A stretch of DNA of 64,000 nucleotides from Deefgea salmonis (GCF_020531905.1 NZ_JAJAWG010000011.1:1-64000), one strand, 5' to 3'; counted from the first letter of the stretch, positions 41,825-52,778 are shown. The notes: a model not told the origin generated them from the letters alone. A program made the numbers and translations.

Positions 41825-42583
41825 ATGCAGCTCGAAAACACATGTACTACTCACGGCAAAAAAGCTCGAAAACTAACTGTTTCTATCGCCAACAATCAAG
41901 AGACGATCAATGCGGCTCAAGCACTACGGTATAAAGTTTTTGTAGAGGAAATGGGTGCACAGCTACCCAGTAAATTAAGCGGGCTTGATCGCGACTTATT
42001 TGATGACTACTGTGACCATCTTGTTGCCCACGATGAAAGCTCCGGCGAAGTAGTCGGCACCTATCGCATACTCCCCCCCCACCAAGCTAGAAAAGTGGGC
42101 AGTTACTACTCTGATACCGAATTTGATTTAACACGACTACAACACATCCGACCGCAACTTGTAGAATTAGGTCGAAGCTGCGTCCATCCAAAATATAGAA
42201 ATGGTGCCACTATCACATTGCTATGGGCTGGAATAGCAAAATACATGGCTGAGAATAATTACCAATACATGATTGGGTGCGCCAGTGTCTCGCTCATTGA
42301 CAATGCGCATACTGCTATTAATTTATATTCACAAATTGCCAACACATCGCTAGCTCCAATTGAGTGGCGAGTATTTCCTCGGATGCCACTACCAATACCG
42401 AACCAACATCACACCAAACCAGTTGAAGTGCCTGCACTCATAAAAGGCTATCTAAGAGCGGGAGCAATGATTTGTGGAGAACCCGCATGGGATCCAGCAT
42501 TTAATACAGCTGATTTTTTAATGTTGCTCCCCACAAAGCAACTCAGCGAACGATATGCACAACACTTTTTCACGAATAAATAA
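41825..42583 (+). CDS. olsB: L-ornithine N-alpha-acyltransferase (ornithine lipid synthesis)
   Basis: 252 residues from the ATG at 41825. A GNAT-type acyl-ACP-dependent enzyme. Family blocks are ALRYKVFVEEMGAQ, DYCDHLVAHDESSGEVVGTYRIL, ELGRSCVHPKYRNGATITLLW and YMIGCASVSL. It forms lyso-ornithine lipid, and OlsA must act elsewhere. The other possibility is a hemolysin-like GNAT of unknown substrate. It is separated from yacG by 82 nt. Confidence 0.85.
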   Translation: MQLENTCTTHGKKARKLTVSIANNQETINAAQALRYKVFVEEMGAQLPSKLSGLDRDLFDDYCDHLVAHDESSGEVVGTYRILPPHQARKVGSYYSDTEFDLTRLQHIRPQLVELGRSCVHPKYRNGATITLLWAGIAKYMAENNYQYMIGCASVSLIDNAHTAINLYSQIANTSLAPIEWRVFPRMPLPIPNQHHTKPVEVPALIKGYLRAGAMICGEPAWDPAFNTADFLMLLPTKQLSERYAQHFFTNK

Positions 42584-42643
42584 TCTGCTTACCAAAAAAA
42601 CCTACTGCACAATAAGAATTGGATATAAACAATTACAAAAAAA

Positions 42644-43459
42644 TCATTCAAAGATACATTGGCAATCATGTTCGGAAGGTACTTGATATAGATGCCCATC
42701 ATCCAAACATAGTGCGGTTAGTTGCCCTCCCCAAATACAACCGGTATCCAGACTGGCAAATTGCTGATTAACCATTAAACCTAGAGTCGACCAATGCCCA
42801 AATACAATTCGTTTTGCAGCATCGGACTCAACCATATACCATGGAATTAATGGCCCAGGAGAGTTTGCTATATCTCCTTTAAATTTAAATTCTAACGCCA
42901 ATCGATCTAACATTCGCATTCTTGTAAATGAGTTAACCCCAAATCGAAACTCAGACTCTGCTGTGAGGCCAGCATCCCACGTAGCGGGGGTATTCCCATA
43001 CATGATCTGCAGCCATTGGTGGAATTGATCCGATGATAATTTTTCATTACAGCTTTCGGCAATCCGCAATGACTCATCCATCGAAATAGTTGGATTTATT
43101 CCAGCATGACAAATATAACAATCCATTAGCTCGATCATCAAGGGCTGTTTTCTTAACCAATGAAGCAAGTCATCGACATCTGCAGCATTTAATATTGAGT
43201 CCAGTGTATCTAGTTCTTTTACTGATGATACCCCAGCCCAGCATGCCAGTAGATGTAGATCATGATTACCAAGTACCACTTCTATTGCCGGATAGAACGA
43301 CTTAGCAAGTCGTAAAACTTCTAAAGACTGAAGGCCACGATTAACCAAGTCACCAACAAGATAGACTTTGTCAGAATCTGGATTAAACTGGATAAGTGAA
43401 AGCAAGGATCTCAACTCGGAATAGCATCCTTGTATATCGCCAATAGCATAGCGTGCCAT
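42644..43459 (-). CDS. apaH: Symmetrical bis(5'-nucleosyl)-tetraphosphatase
   Basis: 271 residues from the ATG at 43459 (MARYAIGDIQGCYSEL). It splits Ap4A to two ADP and removes Np4 RNA caps. Metallophosphatase motifs are GDIQG, GDLVNRG, GNHDLH, and CHAGI for the metal-bound His. The start is only 29 bp from the divergent HDOD gene, so each promoter must lie within the other gene. Confidence 0.96.
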   Translation of the reverse strand: MARYAIGDIQGCYSELRSLLSLIQFNPDSDKVYLVGDLVNRGLQSLEVLRLAKSFYPAIEVVLGNHDLHLLACWAGVSSVKELDTLDSILNAADVDDLLHWLRKQPLMIELMDCYICHAGINPTISMDESLRIAESCNEKLSSDQFHQWLQIMYGNTPATWDAGLTAESEFRFGVNSFTRMRMLDRLALEFKFKGDIANSPGPLIPWYMVESDAAKRIVFGHWSTLGLMVNQQFASLDTGCIWGGQLTALCLDDGHLYQVPSEHDCQCIFE

Positions 43460-43488
43460 ATAAAACTGCCTTTCAAAAGAATAAGATA

Positions 43489-44373
43489 ATGATGCAGAAC
43501 AATCCGAAAAGTGCAACCAGCTGGGTCAATACTATCAGTCAGATTGACATACCAATACTTGCCAGTACTCAAGAGCATATCACTAAGTTGCGCAGTAATA
43601 TGGAGTGTATTGATCTACGAGACCTGGCTTTTGTAATCGGGCATGATCCATTATTAAGCCTGAAGATGCTAAAGCATCAAGCGGTTAGACGAAGTCCACA
43701 GCAAACAACGGATATCACCAATATTGAAAAAGTACTTTTGATGATTGGTGTAAAAGAATTTTTTGAAATAATACGTGACTGCACAATTTTAGAAGAAGAA
43801 CTATCGAAGAATACCGACACATTACAAATATGCCTTAAAACCTGTGCTAGAGCGTATTATGCAGCACGGCTCGCTGAAACCATGAGTAAATTTCGACGTG
43901 ATATAGATCCCAAAGAAATAATAACCGCAGCTTTGTTACACGAAACAGCTGAAGTTTTACTGTGGCTAGCCGCCCCTGAGTTAATGCTCGAAATTCGAGA
44001 TACTCTAAAAAACAATCCTGAGATTAGAAGTAAAACAACACAAAAAAAAGTTTTAGGCTGTACCGTTAATGAATTACAGCAAGAATTAATCACGCACTGG
44101 CATTTGCCTAAAATATTGCTCCATCTTATAGATGAAAGCTATATCAATGATCCAAGAGTTATTTTGGTTCTAACTTCTACATCAATAGCCAGACATACGG
44201 AATGGAGTTGGAATCAAGAATTAAATTACATCGACATTGAGAAAAGCGCAAAACTATTACAGATTAGCAACGATGAAGCACATACTGTCATCGTTAATAC
44301 CGCGCTCAAAACAGCGAAAGAATGGCGCTGGTATCAAATAGAAACAGCCGCAGCTAGAATTATCGAATATTAA
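43489..44373 (+). CDS. HDOD-domain protein
   Basis: About 294 residues from the ATG pair at 43489/43492. HDOD domain: DIPILASTQEHITKLRS, then DLAFVIGHDPLLSLKMLK, NIEKVLLMIGVKEF and AALLHETAEVLLW. HDOD proteins lack hydrolase activity and usually act in signalling with c-di-GMP or kinases. No output domain is fused here. Its codon use and AT content look higher than in the genes before pilB, as for olsB and apaH. Confidence 0.88.
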   Translation: MMQNNPKSATSWVNTISQIDIPILASTQEHITKLRSNMECIDLRDLAFVIGHDPLLSLKMLKHQAVRRSPQQTTDITNIEKVLLMIGVKEFFEIIRDCTILEEELSKNTDTLQICLKTCARAYYAARLAETMSKFRRDIDPKEIITAALLHETAEVLLWLAAPELMLEIRDTLKNNPEIRSKTTQKKVLGCTVNELQQELITHWHLPKILLHLIDESYINDPRVILVLTSTSIARHTEWSWNQELNYIDIEKSAKLLQISNDEAHTVIVNTALKTAKEWRWYQIETAAARIIEY

Positions 44374-44461
44374 TAAATAAGCACATACTATGGTACCAAG
44401 ACAATACTACACGAGACTTTATTAAATAAGCACAAACATTAATTTTAAAAAAAATTTAGTC

Positions 44462-44495
44462 AAAAAAAAGGCCAACAAAGTTGGCCTTTTTTTTT
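44462..44495. terminator. Bidirectional terminator between HDOD gene and rplQ
   Basis: ggccaac-aaa-gttggcc (44470-44486) is flanked by eight A on one side and nine T on the other. It can end both the HDOD transcript (plus) and the alpha operon (minus). Confidence 0.95.
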
Positions 44496-44504
44496 AAAAC
44501 TATT

Positions 44505-44894
44505 TTATTCAGCAGCGTCTACAGCTTCAGCTTCTTCTGGACGATCGACAAGTTCAACATATGCCATAGGAGCATTGTCACCCTGACGGAAGCCGCACTT
44601 CAAGATCCGAAGGTAGCCACCGTTACGCGTAGCATAACGTGGGCCTAGAATATCAAATAATTTAACTACAACTTCACGATCACGAGTACGGTCAAAAGCC
44701 AAACGGCGATTAGCCAAACAAGGTTTTTTACCTAAAGTAATCAACGGCTCTGCAACGCGGCGTAATTCTTTAGCCTTTGGTAGAGTCGTTTTAATAACTT
44801 CATGCTTCAACAACGAGTTTGCCAAGTTGCGAAGCATAGCAAGACGATGACTTGTCGTGCGGTTCAGTTTACGATTAGAAAGACGGTGACGCAT
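44505..44894 (-). CDS. rplQ: 50S ribosomal protein L17
   Basis: 129 residues: [20 protein letters not shown] at the start and [20 protein letters not shown] in the middle, both diagnostic. An acidic Glu/Ala tail closes it. Last gene of the alpha operon. Confidence 0.99.
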   Translation of the reverse strand: MRHRLSNRKLNRTTSHRLAMLRNLANSLLKHEVIKTTLPKAKELRRVAEPLITLGKKPCLANRRLAFDRTRDREVVVKLFDILGPRYATRNGGYLRILKCGFRQGDNAPMAYVELVDRPEEAEAVDAAE

Positions 44895-44922
44895 TTGTCA
44901 GTTCCTTTACTAGTGCCGGACT

Positions 44923-45906
44923 TCAAGGCTTATCTAAGCCAGCCGGAGGCCAGTTTTCTAGGCGCATGCCGAGGCTAAGGCCCTTCGAAGCTAGCACTTC
45001 TTTAATCTCATTCAACGATTTACGACCCAAATTCGGAGCTTTTAACAACTCAGTTTCTGTTCGCTGAATCAGATCGCCAATGTAATAGATGTTTTCCGCT
45101 TTGAGGCAATTTGCCGAACGTACTGTCAACTCAAGATCATCTACCGGACGTAACAAAATAGGATCTATAGTAATCGTAGGTTCTGCAACTGTAACTTCTG
45201 GCGTACCTTCCAAGTCAGCAAATACACCGAGCTGGTCAATCAACATCCGAGCGGCTTGGCGAACTGCCTCATCCGGCTCAATCACGCCATTAGTTTCAAT
45301 GTCGATAATCAAGCGGTCAAGATCGGTACGCTGTTCGACACGAGCACTCTCTACATGATAACTAACACGGCGAATCGGGCTGAATGAAGCATCCAACATA
45401 ACCGTACCAATGGTACGACCCTCTTCCTTATTCAATCGAGCAGGAGCTGGTTGATAACCACGACCTTTTTCGACTGTAATTTCCATGTTTAACTTACCAC
45501 CAGCAGAAAGATGAGCAATCACATGTTCTGGATTGATCACTTCGACATCATGCGGCAGCTGGATGTCGGACGCCGTCACGATACCCTCACCCTCTTTTGA
45601 AAGGGTGAGAGTAACAGAGTCCCGACCATGCAGCTTGAGCACAACGCCTTTAAGGTTCAGTAAGATGTCTACGACATCTTCCTGTACACCATCCAGCGCG
45701 GAGTATTCATGCACAACACCTTCAATCTTTACTTCTGTCGGAGCAAAACCCGGCATAGAAGAAAGTAAAATTCGGCGTAATGCATTACCGAGCGTATGGC
45801 CATAACCACGCTCAAAAGGCTCCATTACAACTTTAGCATGTGCCGTAGCAACAGTCTGTACGTCAATAATGCGCGGTTTGAGCAAGTCGTTTGCGTTGAT
45901 TTGCAT
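44923..45906 (-). CDS. rpoA: RNA polymerase alpha subunit
   Basis: 327 residues. The NTD for dimerisation has [27 protein letters not shown] linker leads to the alpha-CTD (about 245-320) with [27 protein letters not shown] and [14 protein letters not shown], which contacts UP elements such as the one proposed at the rrn promoter. It lies between rpsD and rplQ as usual. Confidence 0.99.
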   Translation of the reverse strand: MQINANDLLKPRIIDVQTVATAHAKVVMEPFERGYGHTLGNALRRILLSSMPGFAPTEVKIEGVVHEYSALDGVQEDVVDILLNLKGVVLKLHGRDSVTLTLSKEGEGIVTASDIQLPHDVEVINPEHVIAHLSAGGKLNMEITVEKGRGYQPAPARLNKEEGRTIGTVMLDASFSPIRRVSYHVESARVEQRTDLDRLIIDIETNGVIEPDEAVRQAARMLIDQLGVFADLEGTPEVTVAEPTITIDPILLRPVDDLELTVRSANCLKAENIYYIGDLIQRTETELLKAPNLGRKSLNEIKEVLASKGLSLGMRLENWPPAGLDKP

Positions 45907-45940
45907 AAGTCAGTATCCCTTGCCTTAGCGGGTCAGGTTA

Positions 45941-46564
45941 TTACTTGGAATAGAATTCCACCACTAACGATTCATTAATATCGCTAGATAGATCGGAACG
46001 CTCTGGCATATTCTTAAATACACCTTCCATTTTCTTAGAATCAACCTGCACCCAATTTGGGAAACCAATACCTTCTGCAAGAGAAAGAGCCTCTTGAATA
46101 CGTACTTGTTTCTTAGACTTCTCACGTACAGCAACCACATCACCAGCTTTCACTTGGAAAGAAGGAATGTTTACAGGCTTGCCATTTACAGTGATTGCTT
46201 TATGGGAAACTAGTTGACGAGATTCCGAACGAGTCGAACCGTAGCCCATGCGATAAACAACATTATCGAGGCGGCTTTCGAGAAGCTTCAACAGATTTTC
46301 ACCTGTAGAACCCTTGCGACGAGCTGCTTCATGGAAATAACCACGGAACTGACGCTCAAGAACGCCGTAAATACGACGGATCTTTTGCTTTTCACGCAGG
46401 TGAACGCCGTAGTCCGACTGACGCGTATTTTTCTTCGCGCCATGCTGGCCTGGGGCTTGTTCCAGCTTGCATTTGCTATCGAGCGAACGACGCGCGCTCT
46501 TCAAGAACAGATCCGTTCCTTCGCGGCGTGCGAGTTTGCACTTAGGTCCAATATAACGAGCCAT
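45941..46564 (-). CDS. rpsD: 30S ribosomal protein S4
   Basis: 207 residues starting [21 protein letters not shown]. The S4 RNA-binding domain is [20 protein letters not shown]. It is a primary 16S binder, and in some bacteria the repressor of the alpha operon. 14 nt after rpsK. Confidence 0.99.
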   Translation of the reverse strand: MARYIGPKCKLARREGTDLFLKSARRSLDSKCKLEQAPGQHGAKKNTRQSDYGVHLREKQKIRRIYGVLERQFRGYFHEAARRKGSTGENLLKLLESRLDNVVYRMGYGSTRSESRQLVSHKAITVNGKPVNIPSFQVKAGDVVAVREKSKKQVRIQEALSLAEGIGFPNWVQVDSKKMEGVFKNMPERSDLSSDINESLVVEFYSK

Positions 46565-46578
46565 TTCTTACTCCAGAA

Positions 46579-46971
46579 TTAGATACGACGCTTCTTCGGC
46601 GGACGGCAGCCGTTGTGCGGAACAGGCGTCACATCCGAGATACTGGTGATCTTGAAACCAAGAGCGTTCAATGCACGCACTGCAGATTCACGACCTGGAC
46701 CCGGACCCTTGATACGAACTTCGAGGTTCTTAACACCATATTCTTGGGCAACTTTACCAGCAGCTTCTGCTGCAACCTGTGCAGCAAAAGGTGTACTTTT
46801 ACGAGAGCCCTTGAAACCAGCACCGCCCGAGGTAGCCCAAGATAAAGCATTGCCTTGGCGATCAGTGATGGTAATGATCGTGTTATTGAAAGAAGCGTGA
46901 ACGTGCACGATACCTTCAGACACGCTCTTCTTGACTTTCTTACGTACACGAGCTGTGTTTGCTTTAGCCAT
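46579..46971 (-). CDS. rpsK: 30S ribosomal protein S11
   Basis: 130 residues: [22 protein letters not shown] and [17 protein letters not shown], then the C-terminal [13 protein letters not shown]. Part of the platform of the 30S subunit. 15 nt after rpsM. Confidence 0.99.
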   Translation of the reverse strand: MAKANTARVRKKVKKSVSEGIVHVHASFNNTIITITDRQGNALSWATSGGAGFKGSRKSTPFAAQVAAEAAGKVAQEYGVKNLEVRIKGPGPGRESAVRALNALGFKITSISDVTPVPHNGCRPPKKRRI

Positions 46972-46986
46972 AATTTATGTCCTTAA

Positions 46987-47349
46987 TTACTTCTTGCCAG
47001 CGATAGCCTTGCGCGGACCCTTACGAGTACGTGCATTGGTTTTCGTACGCTGACCGCGACAAGGCAAGCCTTTACGATGACGTAATCCACGATAACAACC
47101 AAGGTCCATAAGACGCTTAATATTCATGGTTACTTCACGACGTAGATCACCTTCAATTGTGAACTTGCCTACTTCGTCACGCAATTTTTCAAGTTCAACA
47201 TCACTGAGATCTTTTACCTTCTTGCTAGGCTCAATTTCAGTAATAGCACAAATCGCCTTAGCGCGAGTTTGACCAATACCAAAAATAGCCTGAAGGCCGA
47301 TCACAGTATGCTGATGATTGGGAATATTAACCCCAGCAATACGGGCCAT
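46987..47349 (-). CDS. rpsM: 30S ribosomal protein S13
   Basis: 120 residues starting [20 protein letters not shown] with the helix-two-turn-helix [13 protein letters not shown]. The C-terminal [22 protein letters not shown] tail reaches toward P-site tRNA. Follows rpmJ. Confidence 0.99.
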   Translation of the reverse strand: MARIAGVNIPNHQHTVIGLQAIFGIGQTRAKAICAITEIEPSKKVKDLSDVELEKLRDEVGKFTIEGDLRREVTMNIKRLMDLGCYRGLRHRKGLPCRGQRTKTNARTRKGPRKAIAGKK

Positions 47350-47407
47350 ACTTCTTACCCCAGGTTAAAAAGTGGTGGATCTTAACACCAATAGCCAATT
47401 AACTCAA

Positions 47408-47521
47408 TCAGCCTTGACGTTGCTTATGCCGCGGGTCTGTACAAATTACACGTACAACACGGTTGCGACGAATAATCTTGCAGTTACGGCAGATTTTCTT
47501 GACCGATGCCTGAACTCTCAT
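47408..47521 (-). CDS. rpmJ: 50S ribosomal protein L36
   Basis: 37 residues, [20 protein letters not shown] then [16 protein letters not shown]. The zinc ligands C-x2-C...C...H are kept (C11, C14, C27, H32), so this is the zinc-binding form. Not preceded by infA, unlike in many relatives. Confidence 0.97.
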   Translation of the reverse strand: MRVQASVKKICRNCKIIRRNRVVRVICTDPRHKQRQG

Positions 47522-47773
47522 GGTCTATCCTTTACGATCAAAGTAAAATTTCAACGTGTAAGTTGAAATACAATACAATTCCTGTTTTTGACTACTGCAA
47601 ATTACTTCACAGCCGCCCACCCAAGAGGGAATGAATAATATATCATCCAATACAATCTGGGAAGTAAAACAAGAGCCGTATGTCTGAATTAGGACATACC
47701 CCAGCACAAAATTATTTGCACTGGGAATATATCCAACCATTAAAATGACACTTGCACAAAAAATGCAAATTAA
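47522..47773. other. Structured spacer between secY and rpmJ, without infA
   Basis: 252 bp. Four stem-loops are visible: 47548-47569 (atttcaac/gttgaaat), 47678-47699 (gtatgtc/gacatac), 47700-47725 (cccag...ctggg, about 11 bp with wobbles) and 47752-47768 (ttgca/tgcaa). A 71-codon open frame covers part of it but resembles no ribosomal or initiation factor and is not annotated. Confidence 0.6.
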
Positions 47774-49078
47774 TTAACCCTTGAAGTTTGCTTTCTTTAA
47801 CAGACCTTCGTACTGATGTGATAGCACATAAGACTGTAGCTGAGCCATAAAGTCCATAGTAACCACTACCAAGATAAGCAACGAAGTGCCGCCAAAGTAG
47901 AATGGAACATTCCATTTCAGAATCAAAAATTCAGGGATCAAGCAAATGATAGTGATGTAAACAGCACCGATCAATGTCAATCTTAGTATTAACTTTTCTA
48001 CATATTTTGCAGTATGCTCACCAGGACGATACCCCGGCACCATAGCACCACTTTTCTTTAAATTATCTGCAGTTTCACGCGGACTAAAAACCAACGCCGT
48101 ATAGAAAAAGCAAAAAAAGATGATCGCAGCAGCATAAAACAGAACATATAGTGGCTGACCAGGGTGCAACATATCCCCTAACGATTTTAGCCATGACAAT
48201 TTTTCACCATTCCCAGTCCACGACAAAACAGTAGCGGGAAAGAGAATAATCGAAGAAGCAAAAATAGGAGGGATAACACCAGCCATATTTATTTTCAACG
48301 GCAAAAACGAACTTTGCGCTTGCATTAAGCGATTACCAACTTGCCTTTTTGCGTATTGAATAGGCACTTTACGCTGCCCACGCTCAACAAAAACAACAAC
48401 GGCAGTCAATAAAACAACGCCTACAAATAAGAACAGCACCAATAAAATTGGCAGTGAACCCTGGCTTGATAACGTTAAAGTTTTTGCAATCGCGGAAGGA
48501 ACACCAGCAGCAATACCAGCACAAATTAGGATAGAAATACCATTACCTAGTCCACGCTCAGTAATTTGCTCCCCAAGCCACATTAAAAACATTGTCCCAG
48601 TAACCAAAGAAATCATTGTCACTGCGACAAACATCCCTTGATCCATAACAACTAAATTAGGCTGACGGAACAACATCATTGAAATGCCAAAACTTTGCGC
48701 CGACGCCAAAAGAACCGTGAAATAGCGTGTGTACTGTGTAAGCTTTCGCTTTCCAGACTCACCCTCTTTTTTCAGTTGTTTTAGAGAAGGCAGCACCTCA
48801 CCAGCAAGCTGTACGATGATAGATGCCGATATATACGGCATAATACCAATCGCAAATACAGTAAAACGCGATAATGCACCGCCTGAAAACATGTTAAACA
48901 TGTTTAACAAGCCAGTTTGTGACGATTGGAACAAGTTCGCCAGCTCTACCGGATTAATACCCGGCACTGGAATATGTGCGCCGATACGATAAACGATCAG
49001 CGCACCTATAACGAACCAGATCCGTTTTTTAAGATCAGCAAATTTACTTGCTGAGCCAGCCAAAGCGGGATTTGCCAC
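47774..49078 (-). CDS. secY: Protein translocase subunit SecY
   Basis: 434 residues with ten membrane helices, the central channel of the Sec translocon. Typical segments are [34 protein letters not shown] and the cytoplasmic loops [11 protein letters not shown] and [16 protein letters not shown]. Last gene of the spc operon here. Confidence 0.98.
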   Translation of the reverse strand: MANPALAGSASKFADLKKRIWFVIGALIVYRIGAHIPVPGINPVELANLFQSSQTGLLNMFNMFSGGALSRFTVFAIGIMPYISASIIVQLAGEVLPSLKQLKKEGESGKRKLTQYTRYFTVLLASAQSFGISMMLFRQPNLVVMDQGMFVAVTMISLVTGTMFLMWLGEQITERGLGNGISILICAGIAAGVPSAIAKTLTLSSQGSLPILLVLFLFVGVVLLTAVVVFVERGQRKVPIQYAKRQVGNRLMQAQSSFLPLKINMAGVIPPIFASSIILFPATVLSWTGNGEKLSWLKSLGDMLHPGQPLYVLFYAAAIIFFCFFYTALVFSPRETADNLKKSGAMVPGYRPGEHTAKYVEKLILRLTLIGAVYITIICLIPEFLILKWNVPFYFGGTSLLILVVVTMDFMAQLQSYVLSHQYEGLLKKANFKG

Positions 49079-49107
49079 GTTCTGCCCTATCCTGTTGATT
49101 TACAACA

Positions 49108-49542
49108 TTACTCGCTAATAGAACCGCCAGCAGCTTCAATTGCAGCCTTAGCGCCTTTCGTTACGCCCAAACCTTTAACAGTCACAGCGCGCTCGATCGA
49201 ACCAGACAAAACAACTTTGCAAGTCAAAGAGTGCTGAGAAATCAAACCAGCCTGAATGAGACTCAACAAGTCAACCTCGCCAATTGGCAAAGCATTCAAT
49301 TCAGACAAAGTAATTTCAGCATTCTTGCCTTTAGCAAGAGATACAAAACCACGTTTTGGCAAACGGCGTTGCAAAGGCATTTGACCGCCCTCGAAACCTA
49401 CTTTATGGAAGCCGCCAGTACGAGACTTTTGTCCCTTATGACCACGACCACAAGTCTTGCCTAAACCAGAACCGATACCACGACCAACACGCTTAGAAGC
49501 ATGCTTTGCGCCGGCACCAGGAGTTAGGTTATTGAGTTGCAT
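49108..49542 (-). CDS. rplO: 50S ribosomal protein L15
   Basis: 144 residues: [30 protein letters not shown] opening (first 20 quoted elsewhere in databases as the L15 start) and [20 protein letters not shown]. 2 nt after rpmD. Confidence 0.98.
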   Translation of the reverse strand: MQLNNLTPGAGAKHASKRVGRGIGSGLGKTCGRGHKGQKSRTGGFHKVGFEGGQMPLQRRLPKRGFVSLAKGKNAEITLSELNALPIGEVDLLSLIQAGLISQHSLTCKVVLSGSIERAVTVKGLGVTKGAKAAIEAAGGSISE

Positions 49543-49543
49543 A

Positions 49544-49729
49544 TTAACCCTCCACCTTTAGCAAGTAGCTGATTTTATTAACCATACCGCGATTTTCAGG
49601 CGTATCGATAACAACAGCGGAGCTGTTCATACGACGCAAACCCAAACCACGAGCACATGCTTTATGAGCCTCAAGACGACCAATCAAGCTTTTAACTAGA
49701 GTCACTTTAATTGTTTTAACGTCGCTCAT
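49544..49729 (-). CDS. rpmD: 50S ribosomal protein L30
   Basis: 61 residues, [19 protein letters not shown] and the end [16 protein letters not shown]. The start overlaps the rpsE stop by 4 nt. Confidence 0.97.
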   Translation of the reverse strand: MSDVKTIKVTLVKSLIGRLEAHKACARGLGLRRMNSSAVVIDTPENRGMVNKISYLLKVEG

Positions 49730-50241
49730 TGCGCACCCCCAAGAACTTCTTCAACTGTTTTGCCACGTTTAGCAGCAATATCAGAAGGGGTATGCAATTT
49801 AGCCAATCCATCCAAAGTCGCGCGAACGATATTATATGGATTAGTTGATCCATGGCATTTTGCAGTAATGTTATGAATGCCCATTACTTCAAAAACAGCA
49901 CGCATTGGACCACCGGCAATAATACCAGTACCTTCAGGTGCAGGCTGCATAAACACAGTAGTAGCACCGTGCTTACCAAATACTGTGTGTTGCACAGTAC
50001 CATTACGCAGACTTACTTTTACCATCTTACGACGAGCTTCTTCCATTGCTTTCTGTACAGCTACAGGCACTTCTTTCGATTTACCTTTACCCATACCAAC
50101 ACTACCATCGCCATTACCAACAACGGTTAGTGCTGCGAAACCAAGGATACGACCACCCTTCACTACTTTGGTTACGCGATTAACGCTAACCATTTTTTCG
50201 AGTAGACCGTCCTTGACTTCTTCTCTTTCGTTCTTAGCCAT
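49726..50241 (-). CDS. rpsE: 30S ribosomal protein S5
   Basis: 171 residues with the S5 double-stranded RNA-binding N-domain ([20 protein letters not shown]) and GVHNITAK-like block [20 protein letters not shown]. Involved in decoding accuracy. Confidence 0.98.
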   Translation of the reverse strand: MAKNEREEVKDGLLEKMVSVNRVTKVVKGGRILGFAALTVVGNGDGSVGMGKGKSKEVPVAVQKAMEEARRKMVKVSLRNGTVQHTVFGKHGATTVFMQPAPEGTGIIAGGPMRAVFEVMGIHNITAKCHGSTNPYNIVRATLDGLAKLHTPSDIAAKRGKTVEEVLGGAQ

Positions 50242-50260
50242 TATTCAACTCCAAACTCAA

Positions 50261-50614
50261 TTAGAAGGCCAGGCCAGCTTCACGAGCAGCATCAGCCAAC
50301 GCTTTTACGCGGCCATGGTACTGGAAACCGGAACGGTCAAAAGCAACTGATTCAATACCAGCAGCTTTAGCACGTTCAGCAATCAACTTACCGACAGCTG
50401 CTGCACCAGCAACACTGCCACCATTTTTGATTTCAGCACGCAACCCAGTTTCCAGGGTATTGGCTGAAGCCAAAACATTACCACCCGTTGCATCAATAAT
50501 TTGGGCGTACATATGGCTATTGGTACGATGGACCGACAAGCGCACAACCTTGAGCTCCGCAATCTTGGCACGGGTTTTACGTGCACGGCGAAGTCTACTT
50601 TGATTCTTATCCAT
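50261..50614 (-). CDS. rplR: 50S ribosomal protein L18
   Basis: 117 residues, 5S rRNA binding. Blocks are [20 protein letters not shown] and [21 protein letters not shown]. Confidence 0.98.
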   Translation of the reverse strand: MDKNQSRLRRARKTRAKIAELKVVRLSVHRTNSHMYAQIIDATGGNVLASANTLETGLRAEIKNGGSVAGAAAVGKLIAERAKAAGIESVAFDRSGFQYHGRVKALADAAREAGLAF

Positions 50615-50627
50615 GATTCAGCCTCGA

Positions 50628-51161
50628 TTACTTCTTCTTGGTTTCTTTGATAACCACAACTTCATCAGCATAACGAACGCCCTTGCCTTTATATGGCTCT
50701 GGCGAACGGTAGGCACGAATCTCTGCAGCAACCTGACCAACAAGTTGTTTATCGGCACCCTTCAAAAGGATCTCAGTCTGAGTTGGAGTCTCGCACGTAA
50801 TTCCTTTAGGAATAGCATGAGCAACTGGATGAGAGAAACCTAATGATAGGTTCAATACTTCACCTTGAGCCTGAGCACGGTAACCAACACCAACAAGTGT
50901 CAATTTACGCTCAAAGCCCTTAGAAACACCGTTAACCATGTTATTAACTAATGCACGCAAAGTACCAGACATAGAACGAGCAAATTTGCTATTTCCATTG
51001 GCAGAGAAAATGACTGAGCCATCTTCAACTTTAACAGTTACATCAGTAACAATAGGTTGCGCCAAAGATCCTTTTGGACCCTTAACTACGATTTCACCTG
51101 CGGCGATATTAACTTCAACGCCTGCCGGAATGGTTACCGGATTTTTAGCTACGCGGGACAT
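50628..51161 (-). CDS. rplF: 50S ribosomal protein L6
   Basis: 177 residues, [19 protein letters not shown] at the start and the C-terminal signature [18 protein letters not shown]. Located near the GTPase centre of the 50S. Confidence 0.98.
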   Translation of the reverse strand: MSRVAKNPVTIPAGVEVNIAAGEIVVKGPKGSLAQPIVTDVTVKVEDGSVIFSANGNSKFARSMSGTLRALVNNMVNGVSKGFERKLTLVGVGYRAQAQGEVLNLSLGFSHPVAHAIPKGITCETPTQTEILLKGADKQLVGQVAAEIRAYRSPEPYKGKGVRYADEVVVIKETKKK

Positions 51162-51173
51162 TGTGATACCTCA

Positions 51174-51566
51174 TCAAGCAACGATGCACAAAAGCTCGCC
51201 ACCAACACCATTGGCACGCGCTTTGCGGTCGGTCATCACACCCTTGGATGTAGACACAATCGCCACACCAAGACCATTCATTACATTTGGAATGTCGCCA
51301 GCACCGCGGTAATCACGCAGACCTGGTTTTGAAACACGATCAAGGCGCTCAATTACTGGGCGGCCTGCATAGTACTTCAATTCAATCGTCAACACTGGCT
51401 TAACATCACCAGCAATAGTAAACGATTCAACATAACCTTCTTCAACTAGAACTTTAGCGATAGCAACCTTCAATTTTGAAGATGGCATAGCTACAGCAGC
51501 TTTGTCGGCACGTTGTGCATTGCGGATACGAGTCAACATATCGGCGATAGGATCATGCATTGCCAT
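51174..51566 (-). CDS. rpsH: 30S ribosomal protein S8
   Basis: 130 residues, [18 protein letters not shown] and [28 protein letters not shown]. In E. coli S8 represses the spc operon; I did not identify the target site here. Confidence 0.98.
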   Translation of the reverse strand: MAMHDPIADMLTRIRNAQRADKAAVAMPSSKLKVAIAKVLVEEGYVESFTIAGDVKPVLTIELKYYAGRPVIERLDRVSKPGLRDYRGAGDIPNVMNGLGVAIVSTSKGVMTDRKARANGVGGELLCIVA

Positions 51567-51581
51567 GTGTTATCTCTCCTA

Positions 51582-51887
51582 TTACCAGCTAGCTTTGACC
51601 AGACCCGGTACTTCGCCCTTGAAAGCGAGTTCACGCAGCTTGCTGCGACCGAGACCGAATTTGCGGAACACACCACGTGAGCGCCCAGTTAATGTGCAAC
51701 GATTGTGCAAACGAACTGGAGATGCATTACGTGGGAGTTGCTGGAGTTTCAAGCGGGCTTGGAATTGTTCTTCCTCACTCGCGTTTTGATCGTTAATAAC
51801 GACCAAGAGCGCTGCACGTTTAGCTGCAAACTTCGCAACTACAGCTACGCGCTTTGCTTCACGATTAATCAGTGCAAGTTTTGCCAT
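51582..51887 (-). CDS. rpsN: 30S ribosomal protein S14
   Basis: 101 residues from the ATG at 51887 ([20 protein letters not shown]); a longer frame upstream overlaps rplE and is rejected. It is the zinc-free C- type, without CxxC pairs. The end [21 protein letters not shown] is typical. Confidence 0.98.
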   Translation of the reverse strand: MAKLALINREAKRVAVVAKFAAKRAALLVVINDQNASEEEQFQARLKLQQLPRNASPVRLHNRCTLTGRSRGVFRKFGLGRSKLRELAFKGEVPGLVKASW

Positions 51888-51894
51888 GATCGCC

Positions 51895-52434
51895 TCAAGT
51901 CTTAAACGGGAATTTGAATGCAGCGAGCAGAGCACGCGCTTCATCGTCAGTTTTAGCCGTAGTTGTGATCGTGATATTCATACCACGAAGCGCATCAATC
52001 TTATCGTACTCAATTTCCGGGAAGATAATTTGCTCTTTCACACCCATGTTAAAGTTGCCACGACCATCAAAGGACTTGCCACCAATACCACGGAAGTCAC
52101 GCACACGCGGTAGCGCGATAGTTACTAAACGATCCAGGAATTCAAACATACGCTCACGACGCAAAGTCACCTTGCAGCCTACCGGATAACCGTCACGAAT
52201 CTTAAAACCAGCAATTGATTTTTTTGATTTTGTAACAACCGGCTTTTGACCTGCAATTTTTTGCATATCGCCAACTGCGAAATCCATTACTTTTTTATCT
52301 GCAACTGCCTCACCAACACCCATATTGATAGTGATTTTTTCAATACGAGGCACTTGCATTACAGACTTGTAACCGAATTGCTTGACCAACTCGGGAACAA
52401 TCTGGTTCTCATAAATCTCTTGAAAACGAGCCAT
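51895..52434 (-). CDS. rplE: 50S ribosomal protein L5
   Basis: 179 residues, [20 protein letters not shown] and [18 protein letters not shown]. Binds 5S rRNA and contacts P-site tRNA. 11 nt after rplX. Confidence 0.98.
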   Translation of the reverse strand: MARFQEIYENQIVPELVKQFGYKSVMQVPRIEKITINMGVGEAVADKKVMDFAVGDMQKIAGQKPVVTKSKKSIAGFKIRDGYPVGCKVTLRRERMFEFLDRLVTIALPRVRDFRGIGGKSFDGRGNFNMGVKEQIIFPEIEYDKIDALRGMNITITTTAKTDDEARALLAAFKFPFKT

Positions 52435-52445
52435 CTTGATTCCCC

Positions 52446-52766
52446 TTAGCCGCCAACCACTTCGCCACTCGACTTAAATACACGGACTTTCTTGCCGTCT
52501 TCAAGAGTCTTGAAGCCAACACGATCAGCCTTGCCAGTCGCAGTATTGAAAATAGCCACATTAGATACGTCAACTGACTTAGTCAATTCAACGATACCAC
52601 CCTGAACACCGCGCATTGGATTTGGTTTTTGATGTTTTTTAACGATATTAACACCCTCAACCACAACACGACCTTCAGCTGGAATAGAAGTAAGCACAGT
52701 ACCGCGCTTACCCTTATCTTTGCCAGTGAGAACGATTACTTCATCGCCTTTGCGAATCTTGTTCAT
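52446..52766 (-). CDS. rplX: 50S ribosomal protein L24
   Basis: 106 residues with the KOW motif [19 protein letters not shown] near the start, then [15 protein letters not shown]. An assembly initiator of the 50S. Confidence 0.98.
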   Translation of the reverse strand: MNKIRKGDEVIVLTGKDKGKRGTVLTSIPAEGRVVVEGVNIVKKHQKPNPMRGVQGGIVELTKSVDVSNVAIFNTATGKADRVGFKTLEDGKKVRVFKSSGEVVGG

Positions 52767-52778
52767 GCTGGATACCCC

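Noticed and set aside
47525-47740. 71-codon minus-strand ORF between secY and rpmJ as infA
   Set aside because: No IF-1 features (no MAKED/E start, no S1-like OB blocks); the sequence is hairpin-rich spacer.
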